A DNA stretch of 10,665 bases, from the NCBI GenBank assembly GCA_023432305.1, contig JAEYUT010000222.1:1-10665 (forward strand). Reading direction: 5' to 3'. Position numbers and translations under genes: made by a program. Positions 1 to 6,720 of this stretch are shown one piece after another. The notes beneath the pieces are model-generated. The model was not told where the DNA came from. It made no database searches and saw only the letters and a list, made by a program, of their open reading frames with translations. The DNA comes from Actinomycetes bacterium (lineage in GTDB: Bacteria > Actinomycetota > Actinomycetes > Actinomycetales > Microbacteriaceae). Numbering within the stretch: position 1 is the first letter of the stretch; every line of letters starts with the position of its first letter.

Positions 1-798
1 GTGCTCTTCGACCTCGGCTACATCGACTTCGAGGAGCCGTTCACGGCGCTGCTCAACCAGGGCATGGTGCTCATGGAGGGCTCGGCGATGTCGAAGAGCC
101 GCGGCAACATCGTGCGCCTCTCCGACCAGCTGGACGAGTTCGGCGTCGACGCCGTGCGCCTCACGATGGCGTTCGCGGGCCCGCCCGAGGACGACATCGA
201 CTGGGCGGATGTCTCGCCCGGCGGCTCGGCGAAGTTCCTCGCACGTGCCTGGCGGGCCGCGAACGACGTGACCTCGGAGCCCGGTGTCGACGTCGCTGCC
301 GGCGACGCGAAGCTCCGCCGCGTGACGCACCGCATGCTCGCGGATGCGCCCGGGCTCATCGAGGGCTTCAAGTTCAACGTCGTGGTCGCGCGTCTCATGG
401 ATCTGGTGAACAGCATCCGCAAGACGATCGACTCGGGTGCCGGCGCCGCCGACCCCGCGGTGCGCGAAGCCGTCGAGGTGACCGCCGTGCTGCTGTCGCT
501 GTTCGCGCCCTACACGGCCGAGGACATGTGGGCCAAGCTCGGCCATGCTCCCTCGGTCGCCCACCAGGTGCTCCCGGAGGCCGACCCCGCGCTTCTCGTG
601 GAGGACTCGGTCGTCGCGGTCGTGCAGGTCGACGGCAAGGTGCGCGACAAGTTCGAGGTGTCGCCGTCGATCGCGCCCGAGGAGCTCGAGGCGCTCGCGC
701 GCTCCTCCGCCAACGTGCAGCGCTTCACCGCCGACCGTGAGATCGTCAACGTGATCGTGCGCGCCCCGAAGATCGTGAGCATCGCCACGAAGGGCTGA
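1..798 (+). CDS. leuS: Leucyl-tRNA synthetase, C-terminal part (5' end outside window)
   Basis: This is the last 265 codons of a class Ia aminoacyl-tRNA synthetase that charges tRNA-Leu in the cytoplasm. The GTG at position 1 is an internal Val codon, not a start; the Rossmann fold HIGH motif and the editing domain lie upstream of the window. Visible parts are the signature loop A-M-S-K-S-R-G-N (residues 29-36, a KMSKS motif with Ala in place of the first Lys), followed by the typical stretch [16 protein letters not shown], then the helical anticodon-binding domain (about 90-195), and the small C-terminal tRNA-binding domain (about 205-262) with the family pattern [13 protein letters not shown] and a final [13 protein letters not shown] strand. 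The reading frame is intact to its TGA and is followed by a strong hairpin at 814-853. Family assignment is secure; partial at the 5' end. Confidence 0.96.
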   Translation: MLFDLGYIDFEEPFTALLNQGMVLMEGSAMSKSRGNIVRLSDQLDEFGVDAVRLTMAFAGPPEDDIDWADVSPGGSAKFLARAWRAANDVTSEPGVDVAAGDAKLRRVTHRMLADAPGLIEGFKFNVVVARLMDLVNSIRKTIDSGAGAADPAVREAVEVTAVLLSLFAPYTAEDMWAKLGHAPSVAHQVLPEADPALLVEDSVVAVVQVDGKVRDKFEVSPSIAPEELEALARSSANVQRFTADREIVNVIVRAPKIVSIATKG

Positions 799-813
799 CG
801 CGCTTCGTGACAT

Positions 814-853
814 GCGAGAGGGCCCCTGCCGGATGAGGTGGGGGCCCTCTCGC
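814..853 (+). terminator. Hairpin terminator after leuS
   Basis: A perfect 13-bp inverted repeat pairs 814-826 (gcgagagggcccc) with 841-853 (ggggccctctcgc) around a 14-nt loop, 15 nt after the leuS stop codon. There is no T-tract after it, which is common for hairpin terminators in high-GC actinobacteria. Position and stem strength support termination of leuS; function is inferred. Confidence 0.8.
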
Positions 854-928
854 GTCCGCCCGGCGGGAACCTGAGTGCGTGCTCAGGGCGTGCTGACAGG
901 CTCGTCGGCACCGATGAAGGGAGACCGC

Positions 929-1447
929 ATGACCGACGACGCCGAGGTCCGGGCCATCGACCACCTCGACACCGACCGCTACCTGGGGCAGTGGTTCGAG
1001 ATCGGACGCCTGCCGCTCAGGTGGGAGCCGGAGGGCGCGCGCGACATCACCGCGCACTACTCCGCGAACGACGACGGCACCATCCGGGTCGACAACCGCT
1101 GCATCGACGGCACGGGCGAGCCGACGCAGAGCGTGGGGCGCGCGAAGCAATCGGGGGAGAAGACGAGCGAGCTCAGCGTGTCGTTCCTGCCCGAGTTCCT
1201 GCGCTGGATCCCGTTCACCGAGGGCGACTACTGGGTGCTGCGGATCGATGACGATTACGCGCACTCGCTCGTCGGCACCCCCGATCGCAAGAACCTGTGG
1301 CTGCTCGCGCGCACCCCGCAGGTGGATGCGGCGGTCGCCGACAGCTACCTCGAGACGGCCCGCTCCATGGGCTTCGATCTCTCTGACTGGATCGTTCCCG
1401 AGCAGTCGGGGCGCATCGTGAGCGACGCGCAGCTGCAGAGCGCCTGA
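929..1447 (+). CDS. Bacterial lipocalin (Blc-like), no signal peptide
   Basis: The 172-residue product has the lipocalin signature near its N terminus, YLGQWFEIGRLP (residues 18-29, the G-x-W motif of strand A), followed by DITAHYSANDDGTIRVDNRC, typical of the bacterial Blc/apolipoprotein D branch, and a second conserved block with VGTPDRKNLWLLARTP (about 113-128) before the C-terminal helix. Lipocalins are eight-stranded beta-barrels that bind small hydrophobic ligands such as fatty acids or lysophospholipids. I chose the ATG at 929 because GAAGGGAG (916-923) lies 5 nt upstream; an in-frame start at 875 and an ATG at 914 lack such a site. Unlike E. coli Blc there is no signal peptide and no lipobox Cys, so a cytoplasmic location is predicted. 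The gene is isolated between two hairpins and is probably its own transcription unit. The ligand is unknown. Confidence 0.92.
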   Translation: MTDDAEVRAIDHLDTDRYLGQWFEIGRLPLRWEPEGARDITAHYSANDDGTIRVDNRCIDGTGEPTQSVGRAKQSGEKTSELSVSFLPEFLRWIPFTEGDYWVLRIDDDYAHSLVGTPDRKNLWLLARTPQVDAAVADSYLETARSMGFDLSDWIVPEQSGRIVSDAQLQSA

Positions 1448-1459
1448 TCTACTCGCCAG

Positions 1460-1506
1460 ACGCAGAAAGGGCCCCGGCGGAGCGATCCGCGGGGCCCTTT
1501 CTGCGT
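1460..1506. terminator. Bidirectional hairpin terminator between convergent genes
   Basis: Positions 1460-1475 (acgcagaaagggcccc) and 1491-1506 (ggggccctttctgcgt) are perfect reverse complements (16 bp). After a one-base bulge (g1476), gcgg 1477-1480 pairs with ccgc 1487-1490, leaving a 6-nt loop. The hairpin starts 12 nt after the lipocalin stop and 5 nt after the stop of the convergent surface-protein gene, so it can serve both strands. A/T-rich bases sit inside the stem (AAA/TTT) and no separate T-tract follows. Confidence 0.85.
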
Positions 1507-1511
1507 GCGCA

Positions 1512-3986
1512 CTAGATGCGCGCGCGTCGGCGACGCATGGTGGTCAGCACGCAGCCGAGGAGGATGAGCGCCGCGGCTGCCGCCGCGACCCCCTGCACCG
1601 ACGCCGAGACGCCTGTGGCGGCGAGGGTGTCGGCGGATCCCGGAACCGTGATCTGCACGCTGCGTTCGGACGAGGCGAGGCTCATCGTGTCGGGGATGAA
1701 CACCAGACGCAGGGTTCCGCTCGTCGCAGGCCCGGCGATCTCCAGCTCGGCGGTGCCGGTCTGCGGTTCCACCTCGGTCGCAGCGAGCACGTCGTCCTCC
1801 CAGTACGCGACGATGCTTCCCTCGATCTCGCGTGCCGCGGCACGCTGGAGCCCGCCGTCGCCGAGGATCTCCACATGGGCGGAGATCGATGCTGCGGCTC
1901 CTTCCCGCATCTCGATGCTCGAGGGGCTGACGAAGAGCTGCGTCGGCTGTGCTGTCAGGGTGAGCGGGTGGGGGTCGGATTCCGAACCGCTGTAGCCGTC
2001 GCCGGGCACGAAGCGCGCGCTGAGCACGAGATCACCCGCAGGAAGCTCGTCGGTGTCGAGATCGAACGCCACGACCCCATCGCGCGGAGAGGCATCGGCA
2101 TCCTCTCCGATCGAGGCGGAGGCGAACACGTCGCCATCCACCAGCAGCTCCAGGTGTCCCGCAGGTTCGAGAACGCTGCCCGGTTCTGCGGACACCGTGG
2201 CACGGATCGCGGTGAGGTCGCCTGCGCGACCGGTGAGCGACGAGACGCTGAGCGTGGTCGTGGTCGCCGCGGGACTCACGGTGACGGGGAGCGCGGCGGA
2301 CGAGCTCTCCCCGAAGAGGTCGTCGCCGACGTAGTGCGCCACGAGCTCCGTCGTGCCCGGGTGCGCGAACACCCCGGTCACCGTGAGAGTGCCGTCTGCG
2401 CCGAGCGTCCCCGAGGCGACCAGTCGCTCCTGATCCATGATGTGCACCGCCCCGCTCGCAGGGCGACTCTGGGTGCCGTCCTCGGGGGAGACCGACACGG
2501 TGAGGGTGGTGGGAGTGCCGTAGGAGAACGACGCAGGCGTCGCCGTGAGATGAGTCAGTGAGACCTCGCCCACGACACGGATCGGCAGTTCGAGAAGCGG
2601 GGACGCCGCCACAGACGAGCTGCCTGCGGTGCGAACATGTATCGTTGTGGCGCGCGGTTGCCCGTTGATGCTGAGCCCGATGGAGAAGCGTCCATCCGGT
2701 CCGGTGGTGACGGACTGCAGGGTGCCGTTCTCGCCCGCCCCGACCGAGACGCCCTCCAGCGGAGTCAGGTCCGGCCCCATGATGGTTCCGCTCACAGTCA
2801 GGAGGCGGCTGACGCCCACCTGATGCGGAAAGTGATCCAGATCGATGATCGGGGTGATGAGCGCACCAGGCTCCGATTGGAGCGCAGGGGCGACCGCGGT
2901 GATGGTCGTGCTGGCACGCGTGACGCTGCCGCTCACAGAGAGGTGCTCGGCCTCCACCAGGTGCGAGCCTGCGGTGAGGTTCAGCTCGATGATGGCTCCC
3001 GTGCCGTTCCACGCGGACACCTGTGTGCCGTCGACGCGCACCCGGAAGGTGCCGGAGACGTTCGCCCCCGTCGTCGGCTCGGTCGCCGACACGCGGACGT
3101 AGGTGGCGGCACTCGCGAACGTCTCGGATGACAGGGGAGTGATCGCGAGCTGCACGGGCGCGGGGTAGGAGATGGTGACGAACCCGGTCGTGTGCGTGCT
3201 CAGGGTGAGCTGGCCGCCTGCCGGCACGAGACTCGACCCCCCGCCGCCTCCGCCGCCCGCTCCCGCGCCGTCGAACTTCTTGCCCGAGCTGCCGCCGGAG
3301 CCGGATGCGTAGCCGCCACCACCGCCTCCTCCTCCGCCGCCTGCGGAGAAGGACGCAGCGCCGCTGCCGTTGCCGCCGGACTTCCCGGGACGGTCGGCCG
3401 CGGCCCCGCCCGCGCCGGGGTGGGTGGTGCGCACGGTCTGGCCGGGTGCACCGGGCGCGTCCGCGTCACCTCCGGTCCCGCCGAGGATGACGCAGCCCGC
3501 GACGACCGTGCATCGAGAAGAGCTGCCTCCGGCGCCGCCGCCGCCGGCGGCGATCGCCACCGGGCTGCCGTTCTTGAGCAGGGCGGCGGCGCCGCCACCG
3601 CCTGCACCCTTCTTGGCGGGGTCGGAGCGGTCGCCCCCGGAGCCGCCGTTGATGTAGCCGCGCCCGCCGGCAGTGACTGCGCCGGACGTGGCTCCATATG
3701 CGGTCAGTCGATCGCCCGGCGCGACGGTCAGATCGAAGGCGACGTGGTGCGCACGCCCACCGGCGACCGTCGCCGAGGTTCCCCCAGCGGCGCCGCTCAT
3801 GCTCACCTGCACCTGGGTGACGCCCGCCGGCACCACCCAGGTGGTGCCGCTCGTCGCCGAGAACGTGTGGGTCTGCATCACCGGGTCGGCAGCGTGTGAG
3901 GCTGTCGAGGGCACGACGATGAGCGCGGCGGCGATCGCCACTGCTCCTCCCGCGGCGACGGAGCGCATGCGCGTGCGGGCTGTCAC
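1512..3986 (-). CDS. LAXTG-anchored glycine-rich surface protein, second of a paralogous pair
   Basis: The 824-residue product is a predicted wall-anchored surface protein. Order of parts: signal peptide (1-32, Arg-rich start, hydrophobic core, cleavage near SHA|AD); a glycine-rich domain (about 38-273) opening with TFSATSGTTWVVPAGVTQVQV and holding runs of 10 Gly (216-225) and 7 Gly (244-250); a beta-sandwich segment (275-367); a carboxypeptidase-regulatory-like module (about 393-470, GPDGRFSIGL); three Ig-like modules of the Big_3/YGDD type (about 473-571, 572-678, 680-781); a sorting signal with LAATG (788-792), a hydrophobic span (about 796-814) and the tail RRRRARI. Start: GTG at 3986 overlaps the stop of the upstream gene as GTGA, with AGGAGA 7 nt before it; a longer reading frame reaching 4295 would run through the upstream gene and encode no signal peptide at its end. 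C159 and C165 sit in the Gly-rich domain and have no counterpart in the paralogue. Probable role is adhesion or surface-layer function; ligand unknown. Confidence 0.88.
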   Translation of the reverse strand: MTARTRMRSVAAGGAVAIAAALIVVPSTASHAADPVMQTHTFSATSGTTWVVPAGVTQVQVSMSGAAGGTSATVAGGRAHHVAFDLTVAPGDRLTAYGATSGAVTAGGRGYINGGSGGDRSDPAKKGAGGGGAAALLKNGSPVAIAAGGGGAGGSSSRCTVVAGCVILGGTGGDADAPGAPGQTVRTTHPGAGGAAADRPGKSGGNGSGAASFSAGGGGGGGGGGYASGSGGSSGKKFDGAGAGGGGGGGSSLVPAGGQLTLSTHTTGFVTISYPAPVQLAITPLSSETFASAATYVRVSATEPTTGANVSGTFRVRVDGTQVSAWNGTGAIIELNLTAGSHLVEAEHLSVSGSVTRASTTITAVAPALQSEPGALITPIIDLDHFPHQVGVSRLLTVSGTIMGPDLTPLEGVSVGAGENGTLQSVTTGPDGRFSIGLSINGQPRATTIHVRTAGSSSVAASPLLELPIRVVGEVSLTHLTATPASFSYGTPTTLTVSVSPEDGTQSRPASGAVHIMDQERLVASGTLGADGTLTVTGVFAHPGTTELVAHYVGDDLFGESSSAALPVTVSPAATTTTLSVSSLTGRAGDLTAIRATVSAEPGSVLEPAGHLELLVDGDVFASASIGEDADASPRDGVVAFDLDTDELPAGDLVLSARFVPGDGYSGSESDPHPLTLTAQPTQLFVSPSSIEMREGAAASISAHVEILGDGGLQRAAAREIEGSIVAYWEDDVLAATEVEPQTGTAELEIAGPATSGTLRLVFIPDTMSLASSERSVQITVPGSADTLAATGVSASVQGVAAAAAALILLGCVLTTMRRRRARI
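3231..3791 (-). repeat. Glycine-rich low-complexity coding region (second surface gene)
   Basis: This stretch codes for residues 66-252 of the second surface protein, dominated by GGx and poly-Gly runs. At DNA level it is a series of imperfect ccgcc/cctcc triplets on the plus strand (G-triplets on the coding strand), densest around 3237-3350. Such DNA is prone to slippage and G-quadruplex formation, but the reading frame is intact here. The repetition is explained by protein composition and is not a CRISPR or a satellite array. Confidence 0.75.
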
Positions 3987-3995
3987 AGGATGCTC
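3983..3995 (-). promoter_or_regulatory. Coupled start: RBS and GTGA overlap
   Basis: On the minus strand the sequence reads aggagagcatcctGTGA: the GTG start of the second surface gene shares four bases with the TGA stop of the first. The AGGAGA ribosome-binding site lies inside the last codons of the first gene, 7 nt before the GTG. This layout usually means translational coupling and decides the start of the downstream gene against the longer reading frame. Confidence 0.85.
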
Positions 3996-6541
3996 TCCTG
4001 CAGCGGGTTCATCGCCGCGCGTCGACGGAGCACGAGCAGCGCGGTTCCGAGAAGCGCGATGACTGCTGCTCCGAGAGCGACGATCGGGGCATCGCCGGAT
4101 GCGCCGGTGTCCGCCAGCGACGAGTCCGCAGGCGCGGGAGCAGGTGCTGCGAGCACCCGGTAGGCGATCTCCTGCTGCGCGGAGGCGAGCGCCGGGGTGT
4201 CGGGGATGAAGGCGATCCGCAGCGATCCGCTGCCCCGCGGCAGCGACGAGAGGGAGAGTTCCGCCGACCCGGTGTCGGGATCGATGTGGGCCCATCCGAT
4301 CTCCTCGCCGTCGATGGATGCGACGAGTGCTCCCTCAGGGCTGGGGGCGCTCGACGCGACGCGCACGAGTCCGCCGTCCTCGTGCCCCAGAACCTCGACG
4401 TGGCCTGCGACCACGGCCGTCTCACCCTCGGTGATCTCGATGCTCGACGGGCTCACGAAGAGGTGCACGTCGTGTGCATCGAGCGTCAGAGGCACCGTCG
4501 TGGACTCGGATGCCTCATAGCCCGGCCCGGGCACGAAGCGCGCCTGAAGAGCGAGGTCTCCCGCGGGAAGCTCCGTCGTGTCGAAATCGAACGCGATCAC
4601 GCCGTCGCGCGCGGTGGTGTCGACGTCGGATCCGACGGAGGCGGTGTCGAAGACGTCGCCGTCGACGAGAAGCTCGACGATCCCGTTCGGTTCCAGCACG
4701 CTGCCCGCGGCGGCCTGCACCGTGACGCGGATGGCGGTGAGGTCGCCCGCGTGGCCCGTGAGACTCGACGCGCTGAGGCTCGTCGTGGTGGGGGCGGCGG
4801 TCACGACGACCGGCACGGAGGTGGAGACCGAGTCGTCGAAGTGCTCATCACCCGCATACAGGGCGCGCAGAGCGGTGGTGCCCGGGTGCACGAAGATGTC
4901 GGTGAAGCTCGCCTCGCCGTCGGCGTCGAGTGCCGCCAAGCCGATCAGGTCCTCGTCGTCGGCCAGAACCACCAGACCGCTCGGCACCCCTGTGGGGGCC
5001 GAGACCGTGACGGTCGCGTCGATCGGCTCACCGTACGCGAAGCTCGTGACCGGCACGTGCAGCTCGACCGTGGTGGGGGTGCCGATCGCGTTCACGGGCA
5101 GCTCCAGCAGCGGCGCCGCCGCGAAGAGGCTCGTCGCATCGGTGGTGATGTGCAGCTCGTGAGGACCGACCGTTCCCGGGGCCGGGAGGGTGAGGGTGAA
5201 ACGCCCGTCAGCATCCGTCGTGCCGCCCACGGCGGTGTCTCCCCATCCGGCGCGCACCGTGACGCCGGCCGGGGTTCCGCCGTGGGCGCCGAGCAGCTGG
5301 CCGGCCAGGATCAGCGGAGCGTCGTGCGGCAGGTCCGCCAGGTCGACGTCGAGGTCGATCGACACCGGCTCGGCTTCGCCGAGACCGCCCTGCAGGGCAG
5401 GATGCGGCACATCGATCTCGATGGTCTTGCGGATGGTCGCGGAGCCCCATTCCCAGTGCTCGACGGTGATCGTGTGCGTTCCGGGGGTGAGATTCAGCTC
5501 GACGATCTGCTGGTATCCGAACCAGTTCTTCAGGCGCGTTCCGCCCTCGGAGATGGTGAACTCGCCGTACACCTCCTTGGCGGTGCCCGTCTCGGTCGCC
5601 GAGACGTGGAGGTACACGGGGGCATCTGCCTGAATGGTGGGGTTCAGCACGCGCGCCGACAGCTCCACGGGAGCTTCCCACATCACCGTGACGTAGCCTT
5701 CGTGGCCGTCGTGAGGCTCGATGGTGGGCGTGAGTCCCGGCTTGGTCCAGCTGGAGCCACCGCCTCCGCCGCCGCCCGCACCGTGGCCGTTGTACTTCTT
5801 GCCGGAGCTGCCGCCGTTGCCCGAGGCGTAGCCGCCTCCGCCTCCGCCGCCGCCCGCGCCTTCCGAGAAGGTGGCTGCGGAGCTCGCGTTACCGCCGCCG
5901 CTGCCGAAGGCGCGCGCCGCTCCCGCGCCGCCCGCTCCGGGGTGGGTGCCGCTGCGCGCGTACCCGGCGGATCCGCTCTGACCGGCGTTGCCGCCGTTGC
6001 CGCCGGGAAGGTCGTCCCCTCCGACTGTGTGCCCCTGCACCCAGGCGGGACCGCCGGCGCCGCCGCCGCCGCCGGCGACGGCGACCAGTTCGCCGTTGAG
6101 CTTGACGGCTGCCGCGGCACCACCGCCCGCTCCGACGCGTCCGGAGCCCGACTTGTCGCCGCCCTTGCCGCCGTTGACCCAGCCCTTGCCGCCGTTGCGT
6201 CCATCCGCTTCGGAGGTTCCGTAGAAGGTGAGGGTGTCACCGGGGGTCACGGGGAGGTCGAAGGTGAGCTTGTCGCCATCGCCGCCCGAGCCCCACCAGC
6301 TGGTGCCGCCCTTCGCACCGGCGACCTCGAGGGTGACCGAGGTTCGGCCGGGGGGAACGATCCAGTTCGTGCCGGTGGGTGAGGTGAACGTCTCCCGGTG
6401 GACGTGCGCGCCTGCGGTGGCGGCGTGGCTCGGCTCGCTCACCGGGATGAGGACGCTCGCTCCGAGAAGTGCGCCGACGGCGGTGAGAGCGAAGCTGCGG
6501 ATACGCGAGCGGTTCGCGCCGTGTGCATGCTGACGAGTCAT
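3983..6541 (-). CDS. LAXTG-anchored glycine-rich surface protein, first of a paralogous pair
   Basis: The 852-residue product has the same architecture as its downstream neighbour: signal peptide (1-40, basic start with RSRIR, cleavage near SHA|AT); glycine-rich domain (about 49-288) opening with TFTSPTGTNWIVPPGRTSVT, with runs of 8 Gly (230-237) and 7 Gly (256-262); beta-sandwich segment (291-380); carboxypeptidase-regulatory-like module (about 395-485, DADGRFTLTLP); three Ig-like modules (about 488-582, 583-688, 690-797); an Ala/Pro spacer (798-806, APAPAPA-like); sorting signal LADTG (810-814 region), hydrophobic span (about 819-837), then RRR and a long tail ending NPLQESIL. The ATG at 6541 is chosen because a TAGACT -10 box lies 8 nt before it and no ribosome-binding site is seen, as for leaderless mRNA; an in-frame GTG at 6568 would put extra polar residues before the signal peptide. 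It lacks Cys entirely. Function is inferred: wall-anchored adhesin or surface coat protein; first gene of a two-gene operon. Confidence 0.88.
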   Translation of the reverse strand: MTRQHAHGANRSRIRSFALTAVGALLGASVLIPVSEPSHAATAGAHVHRETFTSPTGTNWIVPPGRTSVTLEVAGAKGGTSWWGSGGDGDKLTFDLPVTPGDTLTFYGTSEADGRNGGKGWVNGGKGGDKSGSGRVGAGGGAAAAVKLNGELVAVAGGGGGAGGPAWVQGHTVGGDDLPGGNGGNAGQSGSAGYARSGTHPGAGGAGAARAFGSGGGNASSAATFSEGAGGGGGGGGYASGNGGSSGKKYNGHGAGGGGGGGSSWTKPGLTPTIEPHDGHEGYVTVMWEAPVELSARVLNPTIQADAPVYLHVSATETGTAKEVYGEFTISEGGTRLKNWFGYQQIVELNLTPGTHTITVEHWEWGSATIRKTIEIDVPHPALQGGLGEAEPVSIDLDVDLADLPHDAPLILAGQLLGAHGGTPAGVTVRAGWGDTAVGGTTDADGRFTLTLPAPGTVGPHELHITTDATSLFAAAPLLELPVNAIGTPTTVELHVPVTSFAYGEPIDATVTVSAPTGVPSGLVVLADDEDLIGLAALDADGEASFTDIFVHPGTTALRALYAGDEHFDDSVSTSVPVVVTAAPTTTSLSASSLTGHAGDLTAIRVTVQAAAGSVLEPNGIVELLVDGDVFDTASVGSDVDTTARDGVIAFDFDTTELPAGDLALQARFVPGPGYEASESTTVPLTLDAHDVHLFVSPSSIEITEGETAVVAGHVEVLGHEDGGLVRVASSAPSPEGALVASIDGEEIGWAHIDPDTGSAELSLSSLPRGSGSLRIAFIPDTPALASAQQEIAYRVLAAPAPAPADSSLADTGASGDAPIVALGAAVIALLGTALLVLRRRAAMNPLQESIL
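5750..6316 (-). repeat. Glycine-rich low-complexity coding region (first surface gene)
   Basis: This codes for residues 76-264 of the first surface protein. The pattern matches that of the second copy: a GAGGG-Ala block, a VAGGGGGAGG block, a THPGAGGA block, then YASGNGGSSGKK flanked by the two poly-Gly runs. The order of blocks is conserved between the two genes while the loops between them differ in length and sequence, so the domain is a folded unit rather than random low complexity. Similar in style to the glycine-rich domains of ALK-type receptors and of some phage adhesins; that relation is by pattern only. Confidence 0.75.
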
Positions 6542-6720
6542 AGTTCGACAGTCTACAAACTTGGACACCGTCTACCTAACGCGAGCGGAGCGCGCGGGGT
6601 CGGAGTTCGGGGAGGGATCTCGGTCGCCCGCTGGGGCAGACAGGGCGTTCCGGAGTCGACGAATTCTTGCGAAAGATGGGAGAAGGTGCACGGGGCGTGT
6701 GCGAACGTGCGCTCCTTCGC
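6542..6720. other. Intergenic stretch upstream of the surface operon
   Basis: These 179 bp separate the end of the regulator gene from the start of the surface operon on the same strand. The end nearest the operon holds the promoter candidate and two GTAGAC direct copies (minus strand; plus-strand 6551-6556 and 6570-6575). The end nearest the regulator has a weak hairpin, GCGAA 6701-6705 with TTCGC 6716-6720 (10-nt loop), directly after the regulator stop; it is too weak to call a terminator with confidence. No ORF with coding character is seen in between. Confidence 0.5.
6550..6555 (-). promoter_or_regulatory. Candidate -10 box of the surface operon (leaderless)
   Basis: The minus strand reads TAGACT (TANNNT consensus of actinobacterial -10 boxes) followed by 8 nt and then the ATG at 6541. 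That spacing places the transcription start at or within a base or two of the ATG, the arrangement of leaderless actinobacterial mRNAs, and agrees with the absence of a Shine-Dalgarno site. No good -35 match is present at 17-18 bp. A second GTAGAC copy lies 19 bp upstream. Confidence 0.5.

Noticed and set aside
3231..3791. Repetitive ccgcc/cctcc tracts considered as a CRISPR or tandem satellite
   Set aside because: There are no fixed-length repeats or unique spacers; the repetition follows glycine codons of an intact reading frame.
3987..4295. N-terminal extension of the second surface gene up to 4295
   Set aside because: The extra 103 residues are Arg/Ala/Pro-rich out-of-frame translation of the first gene, and the signal peptide begins right after the GTG at 3986, which has a proper RBS.
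4286..6382. A 698-codon open frame on the plus strand opposite the first surface gene
   Set aside because: Its product is an Arg/Gly/Ala/Asp-rich composition typical of antisense frames in high-GC DNA, with no domain or start signal. The minus-strand frame has a signal peptide, ordered domains and a sorting signal.
6655..6666. Adjacent gtcgac and gaattc hexamers looking like a cloning-site linker
   Set aside because: No vector-like sequence surrounds them and composition is continuous with the neighbourhood; most likely chance.
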